A stretch of DNA of 64,000 bases. It comes from Meghimatium bilineatum. Taxonomy: Eukaryota > Mollusca > Gastropoda > Stylommatophora > Philomycidae. Below are positions 51,935 through 62,775 of this stretch, one piece after another (the first letter of the stretch is position 1; every line of letters starts with the position of its first letter). Position numbers and translations under genes: made by a program. A model generated the notes under the pieces. That model was not told the DNA's origin. It did no database searches and saw only the letters and a list, made by a program, of their open reading frames with translations. The stretch is from assembly GCA_034231615.1 (NCBI GenBank), contig CM067309.1:24543965-24607964 (forward strand), given 5' to 3'.

Positions 51935-52215
51935 TCTAATGATGATATCGGCGGGAGATGGAGTGAAATCTGTGAGGACAAGAGTGAGGCTTATAATCAA
52001 TACTTAATGGCGCCTGAAGTTGTTAGTGAGATGGCATATTCAAGATGTGTGTGATTGTCCTTGATATCCAGAATTTAGTAAAGTAGTGATTGAGTCAGCT
52101 AATAAAACAGTCTTTAGTAATGACACTGACTCCTAGCAATGACACTGATTTTAGTATTGACACTGACTCTACTAATGACACTGACTCTACTAATGACACT
52201 GACTCCTAGCAATGA
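51935..52215. repeat. intronic repeat P1, right copy
   Basis: GGAGATGGAGTGAAATCTGT, GTGATTGTCCTTGATATCCA and TTGAGTCAGCTAATAAAAC, diverged from 50205-50530. The two copies flank exons 4 and 5. Confidence 0.85.
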
Positions 52216-52254
52216 CATTCACTTTAGTACATGAGTGTGACTTCTTCCAGCTTC

Positions 52255-53490
52255 AGCACCTTCCCTGACTCATACCCACTGTTCACATCCCCTGCCTCAA
52301 ATCCACTGTTCACTTCCCCTGCATCAATCCACTATTCACTTCCCCTGCATCAATCCACTGTTTACTTCCACTGCATTAATCCACTGTTCACTTTCCATGT
52401 ATCAATCCACTGTTCAATTCCCCTGCATCAATCCACTGTTCACTTCCCCTGCATCCAATCCACTGTTCACTTCCCCTGCATCAATCCACTGTTCAATTCC
52501 CCTGCATAAATCCACTGTTCACTTCCCCTGCCTCATATCCACTGTTCACTTCCTTACATCAATTCACTGTTCACTTCCCCTGCCTCATATCCACTGTTCA
52601 CATCTCTTTCTCATATCCACTCTTCACATCCCCTGCCTCAAATCCACAGTTAATTTTCCCTGCCTCATATCCACTGTTCACTTTCCCTGTCTCATATCCA
52701 CTGTTCACTTCCCCTGCATCAAATCCACCGTTCACTTTCCCTGCATCAAATCCACTGTTCACTTCCCATGTCTCATAACCATTTGTCCCATCCCCTGCCT
52801 CAATCCACTGTTCAACTCCGCTGTCTCAATCAACTGTTTAACTTCCTTATCTCAATCTACTGTTAAACTCCTCTGCTTCCATCCACTGTTTAACTGCACA
52901 GCTTCAATTCACTGTTCAACTCCACTTTTCAACTACCCTGCCTCAATCCACCGTTCACCACTTATTCAATCTACTGTTCAACTCCGCTACCTCAATTCAC
53001 TGTTCTTCTTCTTCAGCGTTCATTCTCAAACTCCAGCTGGATCTCCCTTGTAGCAGGTCCATTGTCCTACTAGATTTCCAGCAGGATTTAGTCCAGAGAA
53101 TGGAAATGCGTTGTGTCACCGTTTTATTTGCGCCAATGGCCCGACACATCCGTCTTCGGCGGAAATTCACTGTTCAATCCCACTGTACATCTCCCCTGCC
53201 TCAATCCACTATTTTACTCACCTGTCTCAAATCACTGTTTAACTTCGCTGTTCAACTCCCGTGCCTCAATCCACTGTTCAACTCATCTGCCTCAATCTAA
53301 TGTTCAACTCCCCTGCTTCAACTCTACTGTTCAACTCCCCTGTCTCAACTCCACTGTTCAACTCACCTGTCTCAATTCACTGTTCAACTCCACTGTTCAA
53401 CTCCACTGTTCAAACTCAACTACCTCAATTCAGTGTTCAACTCCACTGTTCAACCCCCTAGGCCTTAATCTACTGTTAAATTCAACTTTT
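52255..53490. repeat. ~26-bp minisatellite array interrupted by a SINE
   Basis: Units of CCACTGTTCACTTCCCCTGC plus ATCAAT/CTCAAT, 35-40 in all, increasingly diverged to the right (CCACTGTTCAACTCC form). Interrupted at 53006-53163. Confidence 0.93.
53006..53163 (-). mobile_element. SINE family S1 copy inserted in a minisatellite
   Basis: Plus-strand TTCTTCTTCAGCGTTCATTC (tail) to CCCGACACATCCGTCTTCGG (head). AATTCACTGTTC at 52994-53005 and 53164-53175 is a 12-bp duplication, though the host is itself repetitive. Confidence 0.92.
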
Positions 53491-53569
53491 CAATTGATGA
53501 CTGCCATAATCGCCATATTAATAATTGTAATAGCGTTACTGCCTTTCTTTGCTGATCTTCTCTTCACAT

Positions 53570-53762
53570 TGAGCGATAAACGCCCAATACAATACAATCC
53601 CACTATTACGCATTTGTTTATAACAAGTTTCCCTATTTAACAACAGTTTTCAAAATCCCGTTATATGTATTCTGTATTGTCTGTTCTGTATATAATGAAT
53701 TTCTGTTATTCAATACATATTTCGTCGATCCGATCCAAGTTTTTAAAATGGGATTTAACAGT
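53570..53762. mobile_element. Tigger/pogo-like MITE, family M copy
   Basis: Contains GTTTCCCTATTTAACAACAG, GTTCTGTATATAATGAATTTC and ATACATATTTCGTCGATCCG, as in 22569-22760. Ends AATGGGATTTAACAGTA. Confidence 0.6.
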
Positions 53763-53794
53763 AAACGTACTGGACATGAAGTTTGGCAAACTAC

Positions 53795-53932
53795 TGCACA
53801 TTTATCCATCATCCTGCACATTTATCTACCCTCCTGCACATTTATCTACCCTGATGCACATTTATCCAGCCTGCTGCACATTTATCTACTCTGCTGTACC
53901 TTTATCCACCCTGCTGCACATTTGGCAAACTT
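53795..53932. repeat. 20-bp array
   Basis: Seven units of CTGCACATTTATCTACCCT. Confidence 0.92.
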
Positions 53933-53994
53933 GAGATTGTATGTCCTTCCTCAACTCGCCAGAGAGAAATATCTTTGGCAGGCGTTGATCTTGC

Positions 53995-55219
53995 ATACAT
54001 ACCCGCCAATCAAATCTGTGCGTACACCAGAATAGTGTCAGTATCAATGATAATTAGACTTACGTAAAACACAGGTTTATATTTCGTCTCAATAGGACAC
54101 GATAGACTATATCTAAAACTAGTGGGTAATATGTCACATGATGATGATATTAAATTAAAATCAATGATACTAGATCTGTCAAGGACAGTGGTATCCGGAA
54201 TGTTGTGGAAAGTTATACAATGGTGGTAGAGATAATTATTTATTGTTTGTGGACATAGATATTATAGTGAAGTTTTCAAATTTATATCTAATGCAAGATG
54301 GTTGACTTTTAAACGTTAGAAGAAAAGTGTTTTTGGAAATTAAAAAAAAGATCTAACAAAATGGTGACATTCATTATGGAAGTCGTGGTTGCTGGTAATT
54401 GGAAACTACAATGGAGAAGATATAATCGCACATTGTGTGTTCACATTACGAGAGTGTTGTCTATAAATTACGGCAAACAATATTTGCCCCATTTTTTAAC
54501 TTCCTACCTTTGCCATGAACTATCAAAAATTCATGGATCCCTGCTTAATTATGTCCACACAAAAATCCACAGACCCACAAAAAAACTCTTTATTAGCAGA
54601 AAAAAGTACTAAAAGTACATTTTTTTGTTTATTTTTTAGATAAAAATGTTTCAAATTCAAACAATTTAATATGTGTATTAAAAAAACAACCATTGTTGTT
54701 GACGTCAACTTCTGGCAAACGATTGAACAGAACGCTCTCCCTTGTCAACAAATGTCAAACTTTTTCAGAATCTCGATCTATTAATTGTTGACGTAATTTA
54801 TAGACATCCCCATGTTATACACTCACCAAGAATTTATAGAAATCCACATGTTATAAACTCACCAAGAATTTATAGACATCCCCATGTTATAGACATCCCC
54901 ATGTTATAGTCATTTCCATGTTATAGATATCCCCATGTTATAGTCATTTCCATGTTATAGACATTCCCATGTTATAGTCATCGCCATGTTATAATCATTT
55001 CCATGTTATAGACATCCCCATGTTATAGTCATCGCCATGTTATAATCATTTCCATGTTATAGACATTCCCATGTTATAGACATCCCCATGTTATAGACAT
55101 CCCCATGTTATAATCATTTCCATGTTGTAGACATCCACATGTTATAGACATCCCCATGTTATAGTCATTTCCATGTTATAGACATCCCCATGTTATAGAT
55201 ATCCCCATGTTATAGACAT
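53995..55219. repeat. duplicated block, copy 1
   Basis: Matches 62776-64000 base for base wherever compared (offset 8781), including an 83-codon open frame at 54361-54612 and the variant order of the minisatellite in its right third. Copy 2 is cut by the window end, so the true length is unknown. Confidence 0.95.
54361..54612 (+). CDS. hypothetical 83-residue frame, duplicated at 63142-63393
   Basis: Starts M-V-T-F-I-M-E-V-V-V-A-G and ends P-T-K-K-L-F-I-S-R-K-K-Y. No domain is recognised, with no signal peptide, repeats or splice context. The identical copy shows only that the block is duplicated, not that the frame is used. It may be chance. Confidence 0.15.
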   Translation: MVTFIMEVVVAGNWKLQWRRYNRTLCVHITRVLSINYGKQYLPHFLTSYLCHELSKIHGSLLNYVHTKIHRPTKKLFISRKKY

Positions 55220-55505
55220 CCCCATGTTATAATCATTTCCATGTTATAGACATCCCCATGTTATAGTCATCGCCATGTTATAATCATTTCCATGTTATAG
55301 ACATTCCCATGTTATAGACATCCCCATGTTATGACATCCCCATGTTATAATCATTTCCATGTTGTAGACATCCACATGTTATAGACATCCCCATGTTATA
55401 GTCATTTCCATGTTATAGACATCCCCATGTTATAGATATCCCCATGTTATAGTCATTTCCATGTTATATACATCCCCATGTTATAGATATCCCCATGTTA
55501 TAGAC
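54815..55505. repeat. ~17-bp minisatellite array
   Basis: Units of ATAGACATCCCCATGTT, ATAGTCATTTCCATGTT and ATAATCATTTCC. A long higher-order segment recurs within it (about 54960-55130 versus 55255-55375). Confidence 0.95.
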
Positions 55506-56420
55506 ACACCAAGTATCATGAGGTGATGATCCATTTAAAAGACATTTTGAACGGAATATTTGACAAGAAGAAGACATTACGTTTTGACATCATTGTATTG
55601 TATATTTAATCATTGACATGATTGCCACTATTTCTATTCTGATTTTATTTGTATTTTAATTGTGTGTGTCTGTAGCATTTCCTGGTAAGTTGCTATGAAA
55701 ATCTGCTAGTGGTAACAACTGCTTCAATGATAACAAATGCCTTAAATCAAGTGGGTGTGATACGGTTCTAGACTTAACAACAGTTTCCTGTACTGTTATT
55801 AAAATGATACAATTGAACTTACACATTTAACCAAACAAAATGAAATTTTCTATCCATTCAGTCGCATTATTAACACATGACGTTATTTATTAGATATTTC
55901 AGTTTTACATTTGGCTTGTAAAGTTGCTGATAATATTGCTTAAAAATGGGCACAATTAATTTTACACTGTGCTTGGCCAGTGTTTTTTGTGTGTATCATC
56001 CATTCTTTTTTTTCTGCTTACATTTTGCTTTACTTTTTTAAACTGCGTCCGCTGTCAATCAAATTGCTTATTTTCTTAAATTAGATGCCAGTAAGCATAG
56101 CATAATACTTGATTTAATCGTTGCCACTGTGTGTGTATGTGTGTGGGTATATGCAAGTGTATGTTAAACTAAATGATTATTTATTACAAAATAAAATGCA
56201 GTTTAGAAAATAACTGTAGATGCCTTGATAGTTGCTGGAGTCGAGACAAATTGTAGCACAAATTAGAGGCAGACAGTCAAGTTGCTTTAGCCATGATGCG
56301 AAGAAGGAAATTTGAGCACTTAGTAACCACACAAAACATCAATGGGAGAAGAGACATTTCTCGATGATTTGTCATGAGAGAATGTCACATACTCAGATTA
56401 ATAACAATATAAGAGTCAGA
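55506..56420. other. nothing firm; possible 9-nt microexon at 55676-55684
   Basis: TGTGTCTGTAG precedes and GTAAGT follows CATTTCCTG. See findings. Otherwise no features were recognised. Confidence 0.2.
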
Positions 56421-56423
56421 AAG

Positions 56424-56985
56424 TTGTAGTGGAAACTTGCTCATCTAGTCTAGTGGTTTGCAACAGGTAGCACATGTACCACCAAGTTGTAGTGGAAACT
56501 TGCTCATCTAGTCTAGTGGTTTGCAACAGGTAGCACATGTACCACCAAGTTGTAGTGGAAACTTGCTCATCTAGTCTAGTGGTTTGCAACAGGTAGCACA
56601 TGTACCACCAAGTTGTAGTGGAAATTTGCTCATCTAGTCTAGTGGTTTGCAACAGGTAGCACATGTACCACTAAGTTGTAGTGGAAACTTGCTCATCTAG
56701 TCTAGTGGTTTGCAACAGGTAGCACATGTACCACTAAGTTGTAGTGGAAACTTGCTCATCTAGTCTAGTGGTTTGCAACAGGTAGCACATGTACCACCAA
56801 GTTGTAGTGGAAACTTGCTCATCTAGTCTAGTGGTTTGCAACAAGTAGCACATGTACCACCAAGTTGTAGTGGAAACTTGCTCATCTAGTCTAGTGGTTT
56901 GCAACAGGTAGCACATGTACCACCAAGTTGTAGTGGAAACTTGCTCATCTAGTCTAGTGGTTTGCAACACGTAGCACATGTCCTT
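56424..56985. repeat. 63-bp minisatellite array
   Basis: About nine units with AGTTGTAGTGGAAACTTGCT, CATCTAGTCTAGTGGTTTGC and AACAGGTAGCACATGTACCA. A 21-codon period leaves a repeating minus-strand frame. The last unit diverges (ACACGTAGCACATGTCCTT). Confidence 0.95.
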
Positions 56986-57029
56986 CCAAGGGGAGGGAGG
57001 CAATTTATGGGAGATCAAACTAAGGAGGG

Positions 57030-57155
57030 AGCTAGAGAGTCAGTAATGAGAGGGAATCACAGAGCCATCTATGTGAGAGAGCCACAAAGCCATCTATGGG
57101 AGGGAGCCACAGAGCCGTCTATCGGAGGGGGGTCACAAAGCCATCTATGGGGGAA
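57030..57155. repeat. ~26-bp degenerate array
   Basis: Four or five units of GGGAGCCACAGAGCCATCTA-type sequence. Confidence 0.8.
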
Positions 57156-57229
57156 GCAGAAAGATTACTAAACGATAATGACTCAGACAATGGTAAATAT
57201 TCCTGAAGAAAGTCATCAACTTATTTTAG

Positions 57230-57268
57230 GCTTCACTGCAGCAAATTTGCACCAAAAGGAAACAACGG
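57230..57268 (+). CDS. candidate carbonic anhydrase exon (39 nt)
   Basis: Acceptor CTTATTTTAG and donor ACGG|GTAAGT give a phase 1-to-1 exon. Joined to the 51873 donor it reads A-S-F-T-A-A-N-L-H-Q-K-E-T-T. The family has a loosely similar F-x-x-x-x-L segment before its Thr199 region, but conservation is weak and no following exon was found. Could be coincidental splice signals. Confidence 0.25.
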
Positions 57269-57394
57269 GTAAGTAATAAAAAAAAAAGGTTTAGCACGTC
57301 TGATCTAGACTATTCGGAATAGCACGTGATTGATTAGACTCCCTGTGAAGCATGCAAGACTGATAAATAAATTGACTAAAAAAATGTAGAAGTA

Positions 57395-57605
57395 ATAGAC
57401 ACAGAGGGTGAAGTCTTCATGTGGACACCAGATGGGAAAAGAAAACATGGAAGATCAAAAACAACGCTCAGAAGAACATTTATAAATAAATTAAAATCAA
57501 CAGGCATAAATGCACAAGACTTGCAATCCCTAGCAACTGATGACAGGTACGGAGAACTATGACATCCGCCCTATGTGCCAAACTTGGCAAAAGAGGAACT
57601 GATTG
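57395..57605 (+). mobile_element. LINE family L, C-terminal fragment
   Basis: Encodes W-T-P-D-G-K-R-K-H-G-R-S-K-T-T-L-R-R-T, then D-L-Q-S-L-A-T-D-D-R and, after a stop, L-C-A-K-L-G-K-R-G. This is the characteristic end of a widespread LINE family. The upstream part is decayed. Confidence 0.8.
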
Positions 57606-57884
57606 ACTGTATAAACAAACAGCTAGCTACAGTATTGGAATCACAACATCCACTGATGTTTTTTTTTCTCAATTGGTGGTTGAAATGCTCTGATATAACC
57701 AAATTGGACTAATGTCCGCTGTGGTCCACAGTGCCTCATCATAACGGATTCATTTGATTTAACCAAATAGCATCAGATGTAGGTTTTTTACACTGACACA
57801 CAGAATACTGCTAAAGATCATTGGTAATTGAATAACGGTCAGAAAACACGAAGGAATATAGAAAAACAATCAAAAGGTAACATG

Positions 57885-57960
57885 TAGGATGCGAACGAGG
57901 TCCGTTCATTTGACACCTATTCGCCTCGCAACTTGAGTCAATATATTTTCTTTATGGTAT
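57885..57960 (-). mobile_element. tRNA-like SINE family E copy
   Basis: GAACGAGGTCCGTTCATTTG followed by CACCTATTCGCCTCGCAACT, then TGAGTCAATATATTTTC. B box degraded. Confidence 0.6.
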
Positions 57961-58410
57961 ATGATATTTTCTGGCTAATAATCTATGTAGAAGTACTAAA
58001 GCTGTGAGATAGTCATACAATCTATAATGATACTCGTATAACATGGACACAGTTTATTTGTTTGCTAGTTACAAGTGTTGAGTCATGTTTATGACTAATT
58101 TTCCAGATGTGTTTCTAAATCAGTTATAAGAATGTCATTACCAAGTTGTTAAGTAATTTTTATACTGTTAAAGGCAGCTGAATATAATGTCAACATTGAA
58201 ACCTCATTTATACATCTTCGAGCTCAAACTAACAGCGAATAATGAAACGCGTCAATATTTTCTAAACTGGATAAAGAAATGAGACAGAAATAAAGATTAT
58301 CTAAATTTAAAATTCATAGTTAAAATTGTTAACTGCCTACTTAGTGTTTGTATTGATAAACAGCATTAACCATTTATATCCGTATTAACAGATTGCTTAA
58401 ACATGTCTCT
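57961..58410. other. nothing recognised
   Basis: AT-rich sequence without recognised features. Confidence 0.4.
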
Positions 58411-58414
58411 AGCT

Positions 58415-58515
58415 GCTGCAGATCAACTTGTACAGAATCGTGGAGTATTCAGAGAATCTTTAAGGAAGACCACGTTCTGGAAAGAATAAGTCACATGATG
58501 ATGATGATGATGAGG
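58415..58515 (+). mobile_element. LINE family H, 3' end with (GAT)n tail
   Basis: TTCTGGAAAGAATAAGTCAC followed by ATGATGATGATGATGATGAG matches the end of 27030-27612 (CTGGAAGGAATACGTCACATG). About 85 bp of body. Confidence 0.7.
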
Positions 58516-58699
58516 ATCCGTATTAAATTCATGATTTGAATTCCTTCTTTTTTTCTGTGTTCTTAAGAACATTTTGATGAAACAATTCATCTGCTTTAAT
58601 TATCTTCAATTGCACTTCATTTATTTTTCATTGTGGGTGAGATTGTATCCATTTGATTCCTAACCGTATGATTCCATTAGGAATCAAATGCATAAATAA

Positions 58700-59515
58700 A
58701 CAACACTAGAAGACCTGGATTTTACCGATGATCTCGCACTATTGAGTGAAAACCATCAAGACGCACAAACAAAAACTGATAGATTAAAACTCATTGCAGG
58801 ACAAATAGGTCTCCAAATCAACTCATCAAAAACAAAAATTATGAACTTCACCAAATCATCTAACATAATTACTTTAAATGGACAACAACTTGAAAAGGTA
58901 CACAAACTCTCATATCTAGGAAGCAAATTAACACTCGACTGTGATGTCATGGCAGAAATTACAACTCGCATTGCACTAGCTTCAAGTGCCTTTAACAGAC
59001 TGTCTAAAATCTGGAGATCAAAGTCAATCAGCACACGCACGAAAATGTACTTATTTAATTCCTGCGTTATTCCGGTGCTATCATATGTGGATGTGAGAGC
59101 TGGAAAAGCTCTTTATCTTCTGAAAAGAAATTACTGAGTTTCAAGAACAAATGTCTTCATAGGATAACTAACACCCATTGGAGTGAATTCAAATCGAATG
59201 ATAAAATCAGAGAAGAGACACATCAAAATTTCATCACAGATGTTATCAGGAAACGCCGTTGGTCTTACATCGGGCATATCGTACGCGCTGACATTAACAA
59301 AATACACTACCGATCTCTTGAATGGATAACTACAGGCAAAACAGCAAGGGGTAGACCAAAAGAAAATCTCAGAAAAACAATACTTAGAGAAAGTAAAACA
59401 ATCAATATTCATACTATTCACAAACTGCATAGAAAAGCTTCGAACAGATAGAATTGGAGAGATCTGACCTCTGTCCTATGCGCTAACTTCAGCTCAAAAG
59501 GAAAATGAATGATTG
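58700..59515 (+). mobile_element. LINE family D, RT C-terminal part to 3' end (reference copy)
   Basis: Encodes L-D-F-T-D-D-L-A-L-L-S-E (the RT F-A-D-D motif with Ala replaced by Thr), Q-I-N-S-S-K-T-K-I-M, Y-L-G-S-K-L, R-I-A-L-A-S-S-A-F-N-R-L. After frame breaks come W-S-Y-I-G-H-I-V-R-A-D, T-A-R-G-R-P-K-E-N and N-W-R-D-L-T-S-V-L-C-A-N-F. It ends in ATGAATGATTGAATGAG. Confidence 0.88.
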
Positions 59516-59950
59516 AATGAGATTGTATGTGAGGGGTTATGTTCATACTTCGGTGCTTCATAACACTTTTAACATTAAAAGGATTGTTTATTTATCAAGT
59601 TTTATCTCTATATTATTCATGTCACTAATTTTGTTTTTTACTTTCATGTTTGAGATAATTATGAGCGCTACTTTGTGTGTTTTGGATATAATTATGAGAG
59701 TTTATATTTTGTGGTTACATTGCTAAACTATACAAAAATTGCATAAGTTCAGTGAAAACGGCAAGACAAACGATCGAAACATTTGAAGCTAAATCTCATT
59801 TCCATATTTTCGTTGAATACGTTTATGCTTTGCGATAATTTCCATTCGTTGTCTTTTGGTGTTTTGTGCGTATCTTGATAAAGACTTTTTGGTTGAAATG
59901 TTGAATATGTTTTGTGTATTGTAATTTGTATGTTTTCTTGTCTGCACATC

Positions 59951-60024
59951 ATTACCCACTAGTTTTAGTGATAGTCCGTCGTGCCTAAGTGAAACTGTTT
60001 TAAAAACCTGTGTTTTACGTAAGT
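59951..60024 (-). repeat. dispersed repeat shared with 54058-54140
   Basis: The minus strand ACTTACGTAAAACACAGGTT and AACTAGTGGGTAAT match 54058-54140 and its duplicate at 62839. About 75 bp, with the recurring box (59873-59900) close by. Confidence 0.7.
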
Positions 60025-61232
60025 ACAATTGTTGTTACGTTTCACGCAGTTACCTTATATTGACTGTCGTATAAAAACATAAGCAGATTTACGCCAATGT
60101 GTAAGAAAATTCTGACAAAAATGTTAATCCAAGTCAGTTCTATATTCAGAATCTCAGAGAACCGTTCTGATTTTTTAGGAATAACATAATTGGAGACTAT
60201 GTCTATATACTATACATGTTTGTGTTCGCAATTGGATTATCTACAAAACTGATAGAGTTTTCTAGCGGAAAAAATACAGTTTAAGTGGAATTTATTTATT
60301 CAGAAGTTTGGTAAATTCATATTTATTGTCCGAAATTATATTTATTTTTCATGTATACATTATATTTTATTTTTGAAGTTAATTTTAAAATAATGACATA
60401 TTTTTTTTTCAAAGTGTGTCTGATCCATTTCTATTTCAAAATATATATATTTTTATTATAATTTGAATATATTTAGAAATACTATTTCTTGTTCCAGTGA
60501 TGAATGTGCAAAAAATAAACAAATCTAAAAAACATAATTCTATTTAAACGCTTAAAAATACTCCGTAGCGAATGAGTTGAAAAAACAAATCTAAAAAGAA
60601 AATTCTAGCGAATAGGCCTATTACTTTGTAGTGAATAAGGATACTTGATTATGTTTGTGATGTTTTAAACTATGATATGTTATTCTGTGATGTTTTACTG
60701 TGATACTTTCATCTGTTTGTGATGTTTCAAACTATACTTTATTCTTTTTTCATGTTTTAAGTCGAATGTTTCATGCTTTTTTACATGCATACTTATATTT
60801 TAGTGTGATGTTTAAATTATATTTTAATGTGCTATGTTTCAAATTATGATATTTTCATGTGCCATATCTTAAGTTATTATATTTTACTGTATGATATTTC
60901 AACTTATATTAGTGTGTGGTGTTTTATGCAACGATTATTATGTTCGCGATGTTTTAAGGTATGGTAGAATCGTTTATTAGCCACGGTTGATGTTTATTTA
61001 TTGTTATGTTTACGTATGGTGATGTTTACTATATTTAGCTGAGGTCATATGACACTGACTTATTATCCAAAGCATATTAATTTGAAAACTGCTGTAAGTA
61101 CACTACAGTCGACCCAGCAGTACAAAAGAATACCGACTTAAGCGTATTTGAGGAACGTAAACAAAACAAGGTTTAACAATCGAATCTCCTAAATCAAAGA
61201 ATTATGAGCGTAATACTTTTACTGTGAGATAA
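60025..61232. other. AT-rich, nothing recognised
   Basis: Loose GTGATGTTT(C/A)AA repeats around 60650-60960. No coding signal. Confidence 0.4.
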
Positions 61233-61234
61233 AA

Positions 61235-61385
61235 TTGTTCCGTAATTTTTTTCGTACGTATAGTGTAAGTAGTTTTTTTTCGTACGTATAGTGGTACTTT
61301 TTTTTCGTACGTATAGTGTAAGTAGTTTTTTTTCGTACATATAGCGGTACGTTATTTTTTCGTACGTGATGTTGAGCAGGTTGTT
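61235..61385. repeat. ~30-bp array
   Basis: Five units of TTTTTTCGTACGTATAGTG with AAGTAG or GTAC linkers, followed by two GTGATGTTGAGCAGGT units. Confidence 0.9.
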
Positions 61386-61732
61386 TGTGATGTTGAGCAG
61401 GTCAGTATAGTATTATAATGGTAACAACTCAGTACATGCACAATTATGGTTCACAACACTGCATGATGATACTCAGAGGATGATGCCTTTAATCACCAGC
61501 CTAATGCATCATCTTACTGGTGCCCTATAGATTGATGAGAAAATGTGTTTTGTTATGTAAGAAAAGTATTTTCTATTTTCTTCTCATTCCTAATCTGGTC
61601 TGAATATATAATTATATTGTGTTATACCATTGTTTTATTATAGTATATGTCATTTGTTTACCATAACGTTACATATGCCCCAGTTTTAATATATCATGCG
61701 AGTTGTGGACAAAGAAGAATGTTTCTCAACAC

Positions 61733-61891
61733 CCACCGAAGACGGATGTGTCGGGCCATTGGCGCAAATAAAACTGCGACGCACCGCATTTCCATTCGTT
61801 GGACTACATCCTGCTATAAATCTAGTAGGACAATGGTCTTGCTACAAGTGAGATCCAGCGGGAGTTTGAGAATGAACGCTGAAGATGAAGA
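61733..61891 (+). mobile_element. SINE family S1 copy with target duplication
   Basis: CCGAAGACGGATGTGTCGGG to GAACGCTGAAGATGAAGAA. GTTTCTCAAC (61721-61730) and GTTTCCCAAC (61892-61901) match at 9 of 10. Confidence 0.92.
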
Positions 61892-62039
61892 AGTTTCCCA
61901 ACAAAATAAAGACCAAGACCTGCAACTCAGAGCAGTGATTGGAGTAAGAGTTATGGTTCCCTCTCAATGAAAGTCAAGGTCAAAAATCGCATCCACTGCT
62001 GCACTGATCCAATAGTTGTTAAAAAAGATAATTGCATGG

Positions 62040-62400
62040 AAATTGTCCTTGCACCTAGAGAGGACTAACAGACTACCTACAGCGTTGCGAGGCTATCGTC
62101 CGGTAAGCAGGCATGGCACAACGTCGTCGTATTCGCGCAATATGTGTTCAAAAGTTTTGACGCACGAATGGAGACGTGCGCTGCTGCAATAGATATGGAA
62201 GATGCTTACAACAGAATGCATCATGGATTTCTAGAACATAATGTTGCAACTTCAAGTAAGTCCTTTTACTGTCAGGTGGATTGCTTCTGCACTTTTTCAG
62301 AGACTGGTTGTTCTTACGTGTGGCAGTTGGTCATCGGCATCAACAGTCATAAACCCGGGACCACCACAAGTGTCACCTCTGTCCCCACTATTATTTAATC
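62040..62400 (+). mobile_element. LINE family N fragment (RT core)
   Basis: Frames in order: R-G-Y-R-P-V-S/G-K-Q-A-W, M-E-T-C-A-A-A-I-D-M-E-D-A-Y-N-R, V-V-L-T-C-G-S-W-S-S-A-S-T-V-I-N-P-G and P-P-Q-V-S-P-L-S-P-L-L-F-N-L-Y. It spans exactly the point at which the 40488-42811 copy is inverted, and shows the uninverted order. Several frame breaks. Confidence 0.82.
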
Positions 62401-62404
62401 TCTA

Positions 62405-62775
62405 TCTATCTATTCGCTAAACCATTTGTTGCCTTTCAGCGTCAGGGGTAGAAGAGTTTTCTGAAGACGACCCTCTTGTGTACTGAGTATATTGTGGAAT
62501 TTGTCACCTCTTTTATTTCAGTGGTCCATCGTTTTCATGGTCGGCCTCTAGGTCTGCCTTCACTGTATCTGTGTAGTATAACTTGCTGTGGTATGCTGTC
62601 CGATGGTAGTCTGCTGATGTGTGCAGACCAATTGTTCTGTTGTGCGGTATGCTGTCTGATGGTAGTCTGCTGATGTGTGCAAACCATTTGATCTGTTGTG
62701 TGGTATGCTGTCTGATGGTAGTCTGCTGATGTGTGCAAACCATTTGATCTGTTGTGTGGTATGCTGTCTGATGGT
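62405..62775 (-). mobile_element. LINE family J fragment with internal 56-bp array
   Basis: The minus strand reads Q-Q-I-K-W-F-A-H-I-S-R-L-P-S-D-S-I-P, then after frame breaks the E-G-R-P-R-G-R-P region, as in 48890-49180. The Q-I-K-W-F-A-H-I segment is iterated at its upstream side. Confidence 0.8.
62590..62775 (-). repeat. 56-bp array derived from LINE J
   Basis: GGTATGCTGTC recurs at 62590, 62646, 62702 and 62758, exactly 56 bp apart. The unit is not a multiple of three, so each copy shifts frame. It ends where the duplicated block begins. Confidence 0.93.

Noticed and set aside
56424-56985. CATCTAGTCTAGTGGTTTGC in each 63-bp unit as a tRNA A box, making the array a tRNA-gene cluster
   Set aside because: No B box (GGTTCRANNCC) and no cloverleaf could be drawn in the unit.
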